6,339 bases of DNA from Lentisphaeria bacterium (GCA_020056205.1 JAGVIF010000341.1:1-6339); one strand, 5' to 3'. Shown: positions 1-5,388, counted from the stretch's first letter. Notes: generated by a model not told the origin, from the letters alone. Translations and numbers: made by a program.

Positions 1-60
1 CCGATGGCAATAGGCGGCGCCCCCGCGCCGCTTGCCAAAGGCAAAACCGCGACCCTCCAT
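1..60. repeat. GC-rich hairpin repeat at left edge
   Basis: This stretch is non-coding and holds two adjacent hairpins. One pairs 14-20 with 25-31 around a CCCC loop. The other pairs TTGCC at 32-36 with GGCAA at 40-44. It ends in CGACCCTCCAT (50-60), which is related to the CGACCCTCCAC edge of the repeat at 112-138, so it is probably a diverged relative of that family. I see no credible gene: the short reading frames here are GC-rich repeat translated by chance. Being downstream of the minus-strand DUF5667 gene, it could help end that transcript, but there is no clean U-run. Confidence 0.5.
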
Positions 61-74
61 TTTTACGCCGCATG

Positions 75-138
75 TGTGGAGGGCCACGCTCGCCGTGGCC
101 GGTTATTTTTACGGTCGCGGCAAGCGCGACCCTCCACA
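75..138. repeat. Paired 27-nt hairpin repeats in inverted orientation
   Basis: Unit A (75-101) and unit B (112-138, read on the minus strand) are 27-nt copies of one repeat, both starting TGTGGAGGG and ending CCG. They differ at 5 positions. Each folds into a 7-bp stem with a 5-nt loop: 82-88 with 94-100, and 113-119 with 125-131. Four of the five differences form two compensatory pairs (C-G to T-A and A-T to G-C), and the fifth lies in the loop. The outer 9-bp arms (75-83 and 130-138) also pair, giving a cloverleaf-like cruciform. This is probably an intergenic repeat family. The remainder, 139-204, is AT-rich and I see nothing in it. Confidence 0.7.
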
Positions 139-204
139 ATTTTCACAATTCAGCCTTACGTAGTATACTGTCAATATGTTATAAAATAATTTCTCTCGAA
201 TTCG

Positions 205-1065
205 TCACGGATTCAGGTTTAATGCCTCCTGCCATATTTTCGCCTCTTGCGTTGCGGCGCCGCACAATCCCTTTTTCCCGCAGCCACACAGTGATTCGCA
301 TGCCTCTTGTTGTTCGGGCGGCAGAGTAAAGACAATTCCGGCGTTCTTCAGAATGGGCGCAAGCATTTCCTGGCGTTTATTGCAAATGCATGTGAAGGGC
401 GCAAGTTCCATCTTGTCTTTCTCTGAAGCGTTCACAAAAAGCATGTTCATAACTCCTTGCTGATACGAGACAAGCGAGTTTAGTTTGAGAAGCGCGTCCT
501 TTTTTTTCCGCTCCTCCAATTCCGATGCGGACTTAAGCGCCAGCCGGGCATTGTCCAACATTTTTTCAAAAAGCGCGGAGTCAATTTTTCCATCCTTTTC
601 ATATTTTTTTACCGCCTCGTTCAGCCTTTCGTTGGAGAAGATTATTCTCAACTCGGTCTTATGCGCCTTGTCAATAGAAACGAAAAATTGCGCCTTCTCT
701 GTTATCAGCTTCAGCGGGTAGAGAATGTCTCCGGGCGCTGCTACAGATGATGACATGAAGGCATAGAGTAGCAACGTGGACGAGAAAATCAGGATGGCGG
801 CCCTTCTCAAGGCGGCAAAGGGAAATGGTTTTTTCACGGACTGCCCGCCGGCTTTTAATTTTGCAAGCGCGAGCATGGCGCCTCTAATGTCTGCCGCCGG
901 GTCAGGGAGGGATTTCAGCTTTTCTGATGTTTCGATTAAACCGAGAATTTCCTCTGCCGTAGAATCCGGGCAATCTTTGAGGATTTTATCAATCCCCCCG
1001 CCGGATGGAATGCCGTCGAGGCATCTATCGAGCAGTTCCTCAATTTTTCTGTTATCTTCTTTCAT
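205..1065 (-). CDS. DUF5667-type membrane protein, putative anti-sigma partner
   Basis: This 286-residue protein has a cytoplasmic N-terminal part (about 1-85), one hydrophobic segment (about 88-108), then PGDILYPLK at 111-119. That motif is typical of DUF5667, a domain of unknown function. A predicted helical, charged region follows (about 120-220). The C-terminal tail carries six cysteines (226, 228, 256, 260, 262, 268), which suggests a metal site or disulfides if it lies outside the membrane. Its start overlaps the sigma-factor stop as ATGA and has a strong GGGGGAG ribosome site 7 nt upstream. Translational coupling and one-TM topology suggest it binds and restrains the sigma factor. That is inferred from context: I see no zinc-binding ZAS motif in the N-terminus. 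It could instead be a structural or sensor protein in the sigma regulon. Confidence 0.75.
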   Translation of the reverse strand: MKEDNRKIEELLDRCLDGIPSGGGIDKILKDCPDSTAEEILGLIETSEKLKSLPDPAADIRGAMLALAKLKAGGQSVKKPFPFAALRRAAILIFSSTLLLYAFMSSSVAAPGDILYPLKLITEKAQFFVSIDKAHKTELRIIFSNERLNEAVKKYEKDGKIDSALFEKMLDNARLALKSASELEERKKKDALLKLNSLVSYQQGVMNMLFVNASEKDKMELAPFTCICNKRQEMLAPILKNAGIVFTLPPEQQEACESLCGCGKKGLCGAATQEAKIWQEALNLNP

Positions 1066-1616
1066 TTTTTCTCTCCCCCTTCCGCAAAAATTTTTCTGAG
1101 CGCGGAAAGCCCCCTGAACTGTATTGCCCTGACCGCCCCATGACTTTTTCCGGTTATCCCGGCTATTTCCAATGAGTCGAAGCCTTGAAGAAAGCGCAGT
1201 ATCAGAACCTCCCGCTGTTCGTCGGGGAGCTGAGCAAGGGCGTTTTCAATGTCAATTCCGGCATTGATAATCCCGATCTGATCCACGCGGGAAGGCAGAT
1301 TCTCAATGTTACTGTCCTCGTAATTTGCCGATTCCCTTGTGTTTTTCGATCTCCAGTGATCGGTTAGCACATTCCGTGCTATCTTGTAAAGCCAAGCCTC
1401 GAAATTGCCGTCCTGACGATTTATATTCTTTACGACCTTGTGAAACACCTCGGCCGTCAGATCCTCGTAATCCGAACGGTTGCTTCGATAATACATATAC
1501 TTAAGAATTTTAGGGTAATAAAATTCATATACAAACCCCATGGCGCGCAGATCGCCATCGGTTCTTGCTTTTTCAATAAGCTGATTTAATAAATCTTTTT
1601 CTTCAGGGCTTTTCAT
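1062..1616 (-). CDS. ECF-type RNA polymerase sigma factor (sigma-70 family)
   Basis: At 184 residues this is normal for an ECF sigma factor, with only regions 2 and 4. Region 2 spans about 24-90. It includes FVYEFYYPKILKYMYYR at 28-44, then DLTAEVFHKVV at 52-62, and FEAWLYKIARNVLTDHWR at 72-89. Region 4 spans about 124-176, with LPDEQREVLILRF at 130-142 and a helix-turn-helix around 146-172 for -35 recognition. It would direct RNA polymerase to a specific regulon. The gene begins 31 bp after the release-factor-like gene ends and overlaps the DUF5667 gene by 4 bp, consistent with one transcript. No good Shine-Dalgarno precedes the ATG at 1616. That start is kept because the next Met (residue 26) lies inside region 2. 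The ECF subgroup and inducing signal cannot be read from the sequence. Confidence 0.92.
   Translation of the reverse strand: MKSPEEKDLLNQLIEKARTDGDLRAMGFVYEFYYPKILKYMYYRSNRSDYEDLTAEVFHKVVKNINRQDGNFEAWLYKIARNVLTDHWRSKNTRESANYEDSNIENLPSRVDQIGIINAGIDIENALAQLPDEQREVLILRFLQGFDSLEIAGITGKSHGAVRAIQFRGLSALRKIFAEGGEKK
1073..1079 (-). promoter_or_regulatory. Ribosome binding site of the DUF5667 gene
   Basis: GGGGGAG on the minus strand lies 7 nt before the ATG at 1065, inside the last codons of the sigma gene. It supports the overlapping ATGA start and implies coupled translation of the pair. Confidence 0.75.
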
Positions 1617-1647
1617 ATTAAGACGACGGAAACTTAAAAACGTTACA

Positions 1648-2175
1648 TTACGGTTTGCGCAGAGGCAACATCTGGCGGATTTCCCTCTCGCCGTTCACCT
1701 TGCTCCAAAGCTGAACATCTCTGAACAAAATTTTGACCATGCGCGATGGGCTGAAACCAGCGGATTCGGCAGTTTCGCGCAGGGAGTATGATTTTTTGGC
1801 AAAAATATCAAGAAGGCGGGCCGTCCAGAGCGGATACAGAGGATTTTTCAGCGACGGCTTCTCCACGGAACAAAAATTTAACCCGGCAGTATCGCATCTT
1901 ATATCAAACGCTATTTTTCTCCTTAGCTTGCGCAAGGCTATAGCCCTGTTTTCAGTTTGATATCTGCTTTCTGAGGCGATTGCCGAGATATGCGACGGGG
2001 GATGGAAAAGCCTGACGGCTGAAGATGTCTTGTTCACCTTTTGTCCACCCTTTCCGCCCCTTTTCTGAGCCTCAAATGAGGATTGCGCAATCAATTCCTC
2101 GTCGCTCATTTGAAGCCACTTGTCTCTTTCACCGGCTTTCACGGAACTGCTGTCGTAAATATTCACTGAACTCAT
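1648..2175 (-). CDS. Peptide chain release factor-like protein (GGQ domain)
   Basis: This 175-residue protein has the catalytic RF-1 domain. GGKGGQKVNKTSSAVRL starts at residue 40, with GGQ at 43-45, the motif that hydrolyses peptidyl-tRNA in the ribosome. ESRYQTENRAIALRKLRRKI at 69-88 is also typical of this domain. The stop-codon-reading domain 2 of RF1/RF2 is absent, so codon-dependent termination is unlikely and ribosome rescue is the better guess. From about 111 it has NPLYPLWTARLLDIF followed by a small helical, helix-turn-helix-like stretch (about 130-160). This replaces the basic tail of ArfB (YaeJ), so it is probably not ArfB itself but the separate 'release factor-like' family. The ATG at 2175 is the first possible start after an in-frame stop. 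A GGAG lies 16 nt upstream, too far to be convincing. It is first in the minus-strand cluster. Confidence 0.85.
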   Translation of the reverse strand: MSSVNIYDSSSVKAGERDKWLQMSDEELIAQSSFEAQKRGGKGGQKVNKTSSAVRLFHPPSHISAIASESRYQTENRAIALRKLRRKIAFDIRCDTAGLNFCSVEKPSLKNPLYPLWTARLLDIFAKKSYSLRETAESAGFSPSRMVKILFRDVQLWSKVNGEREIRQMLPLRKP

Positions 2176-2268
2176 ATCCGCTGTTTTTAAACTCCATTCT
2201 ATTTCGAGACTATTAGCAACTCACAATAATTTTAGGGAAAATATTACAGACCGTCTATCTTTCAAGGG

Positions 2269-2296
2269 TTGAAAAACAAAATATAGGATTTATCTT
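2269..2296 (+). promoter_or_regulatory. Possible promoter of efp-epmA
   Basis: TTGAAA (2269-2274, 5/6 to the -35 consensus) and TATCTT (2291-2296, 4/6 to the -10 consensus) are separated by 16 nt. It is the best sigma-70-like match in the divergent spacer. It would start transcription just before the tandem leader repeats, placing both copies in the efp 5' untranslated region. The match is weak and untested. I found no convincing promoter for the opposing release-factor-like gene in the same spacer. Confidence 0.3.
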
Positions 2297-2310
2297 TCCG
2301 CCTAAAATTT

Positions 2311-2403
2311 AGCGACCCGCTGCGCTTGCGCAGTTTTATCAATAAGAAACTGCCCAAGAAGGACACACGCTAAAGCTGTGAACTCCAACGGCAGTTTCAA
2401 AGG
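2311..2403 (+). repeat. Structured leader repeat, copy 1 (efp leader)
   Basis: This is the first of two tandem units. Positions 2329-2401 are identical to 2423-2495, 73 bp at an offset of 94. In order it holds a GC hairpin, CTGCGC (2320-2325) with GCGCAG (2328-2333), followed directly by TTTT (2334-2337), which resembles an intrinsic terminator. Next comes a 9-bp perfect stem, GAAACTGCC (2346-2354) with GGCAGTTTC (2390-2398), enclosing the module that ends GCTGTGAACTCCAAC (2375-2389). The unit closes in AAAGGAG (2399-2405), which here has no start codon after it. It is either a mobile structured repeat or part of a regulatory leader. Confidence 0.8.
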
Positions 2404-2502
2404 AGCGACCTACTGCGAATTTCGCAGTTTTATCAATAAGAAACTGCCCAAGAAGGACACACGCTAAAGCTGTGAACTCCAACGGCAGTTTCAAAAAAGG
2501 AG
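2404..2502 (+). repeat. Structured leader repeat, copy 2, abutting efp
   Basis: This is the second tandem unit, with the same layout as copy 1. The hairpin CTGCGA (2413-2418) with TCGCAG (2422-2427) has its loop-closing pair changed from C-G to A-T, so pairing is kept. TTTT follows at 2428-2431. The 9-bp GAAACTGCC/GGCAGTTTC stem is at 2440-2448 and 2484-2492. Its AAGGAG edge ends at 2502 and serves as the efp ribosome binding site. The hairpin plus T-run in a leader, followed by a longer stem beside the ribosome site, would suit attenuation or translational control, but that is inference. The divergent spacer 2176-2310 holds no gene. Confidence 0.8.
2497..2502 (+). promoter_or_regulatory. Ribosome binding site deciding the efp start
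   Basis: AAGGAG ends at 2502, 9 nt before the ATG at 2512 but touching the in-frame ATG at 2503. This spacing, together with the usual EF-P N-terminus (MFxVxDLRxG), selects 2512 as the start. The site is formed by the 3' edge of leader repeat copy 2. Confidence 0.8.
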
Positions 2503-2511
2503 ATGAAAAAT

Positions 2512-3081
2512 ATGTTCGCCGTTTCCGATCTTAGAAAAGGACTCAAGGTGGAATTAGAAGGTCAGCCTTATGTGATAACCGACTTCGAGTTTTACAAGCC
2601 GGGCAAGGGAGCGGCGCTATACAAATGCAGACTCAAAAGCCTCATCAACGGTTCAACTATGGAGCGCACATTCCGTCCCGTTGACAAAATAGGCACGCCG
2701 GATCTTGAGGAAAGAGAGCTGATGTTCTCTTATCAAGATGGCGACATTTATGTGTTCAGCGACAACGACACTTATGAGGAAATCAGAATAAGCAGAGAAA
2801 AACTCGGCAACAATATTTATTTTCTAATTGAAAACGCGGAGTGCAAAGTCCTTTTCCACAAAGGACAGCCTATAGACATAGCCCTCCAGGTTTTTGTGGA
2901 AAAAAAGATTGCCTACACGGAACCCGGCGCCAGAGGTGACACCGCCACGAATGTTATGAAGTCGGCTAAGCTTGACAACGGATACGAACTCAATGTCCCG
3001 CTTTTCATCAACGAGGGCGATACAATAAAAATTGACACGCGCACTGGCCTGTATTCCGAAAGAGTCAACAAAAAAGCCTGA
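2512..3081 (+). CDS. efp: Translation elongation factor P
   Basis: EF-P binds ribosomes stalled at consecutive prolines, between the P and E sites, and promotes peptide-bond formation. The protein is 189 residues from the chosen start, the normal length, with the three beta-barrel domains of the family. Domain I carries the exposed loop KPGKGAA, whose Lys32 matches the lysine beta-lysylated in E. coli EF-P (KPGKGQA). The C-terminal domain has the family signature, with GDTA around 140 followed by VPLFINEGDTIKIDTRTG. The upstream ATG at 2503 would add only three residues and is too close to the Shine-Dalgarno. epmA begins 7 nt after the stop, so the two form an operon and this EF-P very likely uses lysine modification rather than the rhamnose route, which needs Arg at the tip. 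Confidence 0.97.
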   Translation: MFAVSDLRKGLKVELEGQPYVITDFEFYKPGKGAALYKCRLKSLINGSTMERTFRPVDKIGTPDLEERELMFSYQDGDIYVFSDNDTYEEIRISREKLGNNIYFLIENAECKVLFHKGQPIDIALQVFVEKKIAYTEPGARGDTATNVMKSAKLDNGYELNVPLFINEGDTIKIDTRTGLYSERVNKKA

Positions 3082-3088
3082 CAGGAAT

Positions 3089-4003
3089 ATGACGGATAGT
3101 AGTATACGCAGGCTGTCAAAACTGAAAGAGCGTATTGTTCTTAGAAGCAGGATAATTGGAGCCGTAAGAAATTTTTTTATTGAGAATTCTTTTCTTGAGG
3201 TTGAGACTCCGCTAAGAGACAAGTCCCCTTTGCCGGAAGTCAACATAGAAGCGCTCTGTTCCGAAAATCTTTTTCTCAGGACATCCCCCGAACCTTATCT
3301 CAAAGCCCTCTTATCCGCCGGATACGAAAAAATATTTGAGATAGGCCCGTGTTTCAGAAAAAATGAATCCGGCAGACTGCACCGCGAGGAGTTCACAATG
3401 CTCGAATGGTATCAGGCGGGAGCCTCTTCGCGGGATTTGATTCCGTTCACAAAAAAAATGCTCTTACACGCCGCAAAAAAAACAACAGGAACAACAAAAA
3501 TTCAATACAAAGACCGGTTGATAGACTTGGACGCGGAATGGGAAATTGTCAAACTGAAAGACGCTTTTGCGAAATTCGCAGGAAGAAGTCTGGCCGAATC
3601 AACGAACGGAAACTTTTTTGAGTTGGACTTATTGGAAAAAATAGAACCCAATCTTCCAAATGACAGACCGGTAATTCTAAGCGGTTACCCGGCGAAATTC
3701 AGGGCGTATTCCGCGCTTTCTGCGGATGACCCGGAAATCGCGGACAGATGGGAGTTGTATATTGGCGGCATGGAAATAGCAAATACCTGCACGGAACTTG
3801 TCGAAAAAGGCGCAATCGAAGAAACCCTCCGCATTTTCGCCGACGAAAGAAAATCAAAAGGGATGAAAGAATATCCGGAAAATCAAATCTTTCGCGATGC
3901 CGTCGCCGCCGGAATTCCAAAATCTGCAGGTTGCGCTCTCGGCCTTGACAGGCTCGTAATGCTCCTTACAAACAGTCATTCTATTGAAGACATCAAAATA
4001 TAG
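3089..4003 (+). CDS. epmA: EF-P beta-lysyl-transferase EpmA (PoxA/GenX/YjeA)
   Basis: EpmA is a lysyl-tRNA synthetase paralogue that activates (R)-beta-lysine with ATP and attaches it to the EF-P lysine. The 304-residue protein is only a class II catalytic core and lacks the N-terminal anticodon-binding OB domain of LysRS. Visible are FLEVETP at 35-41, motif 2 (FRKNESGRLHREEFTMLEW, 89-107) and motif 3 (ALGLDRLVML, 283-292). Ala283 in CALG matches E. coli Ala298, the residue that favours beta-lysine over the Gly of true LysRS. The ATG at 3089 is preferred over 3032: the earlier start would overlap efp by 50 bp and adds no family sequence. A weak AGGA lies close upstream. The C-terminus stops at SIEDIKI, a few residues shorter than E. 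coli EpmA, just before a repeat palindrome. EpmB, which makes beta-lysine, is not in view. Confidence 0.93.
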   Translation: MTDSSIRRLSKLKERIVLRSRIIGAVRNFFIENSFLEVETPLRDKSPLPEVNIEALCSENLFLRTSPEPYLKALLSAGYEKIFEIGPCFRKNESGRLHREEFTMLEWYQAGASSRDLIPFTKKMLLHAAKKTTGTTKIQYKDRLIDLDAEWEIVKLKDAFAKFAGRSLAESTNGNFFELDLLEKIEPNLPNDRPVILSGYPAKFRAYSALSADDPEIADRWELYIGGMEIANTCTELVEKGAIEETLRIFADERKSKGMKEYPENQIFRDAVAAGIPKSAGCALGLDRLVMLLTNSHSIEDIKI

Positions 4004-4006
4004 AGG

Positions 4007-4227
4007 TAAATATTCACCGAACCCGAATGGCGCTAAGTTAAGGCAGTTGCCACAGGGTAACTCGGGTCTATCTGCCCCGAGAGTCGCGAGTCAAATAGAC
4101 CCGCGCTACTTCGAATTGCACCTTAACTTAGCGGCATTCTCACCGAACCCTGCCTGTGCGTGTCCGCCTGACTGCGAGCGTTCTCGCTCAGGCAGGCGCG
4201 CAGACAGGTCTTTTCGGTGAATATTTA
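4007..4227. terminator. Long palindrome between convergent epmA and cobS, probable bidirectional terminator
   Basis: Perfect 15-bp arms TAAATATTCACCGAA (4007-4021) and its reverse complement (4213-4227) bound this spacer. Inside, CCTGCCTG (4149-4156) pairs 7/8 with CAGACAGG (4201-4208). The centre is CCTGA plus GCGAG (4174-4178), loop CGTT, then CTCGC (4183-4187) plus TCAGG. Removing the MITE-like insertion and one target duplicate leaves a 95-bp near-continuous hairpin. It would suit a shared terminator for two converging genes. Each arm begins with TAA: the right arm supplies the cobS stop, and the left arm gives epmA a second in-frame stop after its TAG. It may itself be a dispersed repeat. 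Confidence 0.65.
4025..4139. mobile_element. 115-bp MITE-like element with 11-bp target duplication
   Basis: The terminal inverted repeats are 19 bp and match 18/19: GAATGGCGCTAAGTTAAGG (4025-4043), and at 4121-4139 the reverse complement of GAATGCCGCTAAGTTAAGG. Immediately outside both ends lies the same 11-mer TCACCGAACCC (4014-4024 and 4140-4150), as expected for a target-site duplication. The 77-bp interior has no coding capacity but contains a further 9-bp stem, CGGGTCTAT (4063-4071) with ATAGACCCG (4095-4103). A duplication of 10-13 bp is characteristic of IS4-family transposases, so a full-length relative elsewhere in the genome may mobilise it. The parent element is not identified. 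Confidence 0.8.
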
Positions 4228-5064
4228 TAATTGCAGGACGATGGAATACGCGGCCAGTCCCAGAACTTCTGAACTCTCGCAACACGCCCCGAGAATGTCT
4301 CCGTTGACGCCGCCTATCATCCTGTCTGATTTTTTTTTCCAGTATAGAACATTCAAAATAACCGCCGTGAAAATTGAAAATGATATTATTGTCAAATATC
4401 TTCCCTCCGGCAAAAATAAAAAAGGAGAGCAGATAAGGAATATAATTATTGCCATGGCGGAATAAAAAGCCGACGGAGCGACTTTGCCAACTATTTTCGC
4501 CGCCGTTCCATCTTTTTTCGGATATTTGCCAAAATACGCGAGAAGAACCATTGCGAATCTCGCAAAAGCGCCGGACAACACAACAAAAAAGACACAAAGG
4601 AAAAAAGCCGAAAAGTCATAATATTCCAAAGAAAAACAATTTAAGAACAGAAATAAAACACACACCGTTTTTAAAATTAGCAGGATAAATAAAGCGACGG
4701 CGGCGCTTGAGCCAATGCGAGGATCTTTCATTATTTCAAGCCTTTTCTCTTTGCTTGCGGACATTGCGGAAAAGGCATCGCAGGCGTCGCAGAATCCGTC
4801 AAGATGAAATCCTCTTGTGAACCATGCGCCGACAGCCGTATAGGCGATTGCGGACAAAACAGTTTCAAAACCGGTTTTGGACGAAGATAAAAAAAATGCG
4901 GCGGAAAAAAATAGCGCAAACGGAATCAGAGAAACGAGGGAGTAAAACATTCCGCAAATAGGGAAAAATGCCGGCGCGAAACTCCAGTGTTTGTCCTCAT
5001 ACGAGAAATTTTTCACCGGAATTCTCGTCAAAAGGCTTAATGCAAGAAAGAAAGACTTTAGCAT
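4225..5064 (-). CDS. cobS: Adenosylcobinamide-GDP ribazoletransferase (cobalamin synthase)
   Basis: CobS joins adenosylcobinamide-GDP to alpha-ribazole or its phosphate, the last assembly step of cobalamin, at the inner membrane. The 279-residue protein is hydrophobic, with several membrane segments (for example about 37-60, 122-142, 152-176, 199-220, 224-242). The family motifs are present. The N-terminus is MLKSFFLALSLLTRIPV. GFHLDGFCDACDA (85-97) carries the aspartate cluster D89, D93, D96 thought to bind Mg2+. KDPRIGSSA (113-121) and GGVNGDILGA (251-260) follow. Its length is close to the 247 residues of E. coli CobS. No Shine-Dalgarno is visible before the ATG at 5064, and no cobalamin riboswitch B12 box is seen upstream. 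It stands alone, without cobU, cobT or cobC beside it, so it may serve salvage or belong to a scattered pathway. The stop lies inside the repeat palindrome. Confidence 0.95.
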   Translation of the reverse strand: MLKSFFLALSLLTRIPVKNFSYEDKHWSFAPAFFPICGMFYSLVSLIPFALFFSAAFFLSSSKTGFETVLSAIAYTAVGAWFTRGFHLDGFCDACDAFSAMSASKEKRLEIMKDPRIGSSAAVALFILLILKTVCVLFLFLNCFSLEYYDFSAFFLCVFFVVLSGAFARFAMVLLAYFGKYPKKDGTAAKIVGKVAPSAFYSAMAIIIFLICSPFLFLPEGRYLTIISFSIFTAVILNVLYWKKKSDRMIGGVNGDILGACCESSEVLGLAAYSIVLQL

Positions 5065-5184
5065 AATTTTGAATTAATTTTGGAAAATAATATATACCGC
5101 TCTATGGTAAGATAAAGCCTGATTCCGTGAAAGCATCCCCGGCGGCGCAAATGCGAGGCGGCAAGGGCATTGCTATCAGGTTAA
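5065..5184. other. Non-coding start of the cobS-purD spacer
   Basis: This is AT-rich next to cobS (5065-5096), then a GC-rich patch (5119-5168) with CGGCGGCGCAAATGCGAGGCGGC near its centre, which can form only a short hairpin. I find no RNA gene and no B12 riboswitch. A 92-residue minus-strand reading frame spanning 5102-5380 is repeat sequence read by chance. Confidence 0.5.
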
Positions 5185-5285
5185 GGATATTTAAACTGAA
5201 TATCCAATAACGAACACGGAATATCCAATGACGAAGGAAAGAAAAAAGGGTTTGAATATCCAATATCCAACACGGAATATCCAAT
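5185..5285. repeat. GAATATCCAAT repeat cluster, 21-bp spaced pairs
   Basis: Four exact copies of the 11-mer GAATATCCAAT start at 5198, 5219, 5254 and 5275. They form two pairs, each with a 21-bp period, and the pairs are 56 bp apart. Both pairs share the spacer ending ACACG. The first copy also pairs with GGATATT at 5185-5191 to make a 7-bp stem (arm 5199-5205). The region is not coding. Nothing recognisable lies between 5286 and 5388 beyond AT-rich, GATTGAA-like low-complexity sequence. Confidence 0.8.
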
Positions 5286-5388
5286 GTCCAAGTTAAGATT
5301 TCCCGGAAATGAATTCCGATGGAAATTGGATAATTGAGAGATTGAAGGATTGAAAAATCTCTAAATCTTAAGATCACCAAATCATAAA

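Noticed and set aside
75..138. Cloverleaf-like fold resembling a tRNA
   Set aside because: Only 64 nt with two hairpins; no T-loop GTTCRA box, no anticodon arm of the right size and no CCA end. Better explained as inverted repeat units.
4..329. Two short plus-strand reading frames near the left edge
   Set aside because: They lie in hairpin repeats and antisense to the DUF5667 gene end, with no ribosome site or recognisable protein.
2311..2502. CRISPR array
   Set aside because: There are two copies only, with 73 bp of identity and almost no spacer between them. It is a tandem duplication, not repeats with unique spacers.
2503..2511. Upstream efp start at 2503
   Set aside because: The Shine-Dalgarno GGAG touches this ATG. 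The ATG at 2512 has 9-nt spacing and the typical EF-P N-terminus.
3032..3088. Longer EpmA start at 3032
   Set aside because: It would overlap efp by 50 bp and adds 19 residues with no family similarity. The ATG at 3089 gives the expected N-terminus.
3089..4003. Lysyl-tRNA synthetase
   Set aside because: It lacks the N-terminal anticodon-binding domain, is EpmA length, has Ala in place of the LysRS Gly in motif 3, and sits next to efp.
4106..4597. 163-residue minus-strand reading frame
   Set aside because: It is a shadow frame of cobS that runs on through the repeat palindrome; the cobS frame has all family motifs.
5087..5115. Possible cobS promoter on the minus strand (TTATCT, 17 nt, TATTAT)
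   Set aside because: The -10 matches 5/6 but the -35 only 3/6 in AT-rich DNA, which is too weak to list as a feature.
5102..5380. 92-residue minus-strand reading frame
   Set aside because: It is a translation of the GAATATCCAAT repeats (giving repeated WILDI and YWIF patterns), has no ribosome site and no family likeness.
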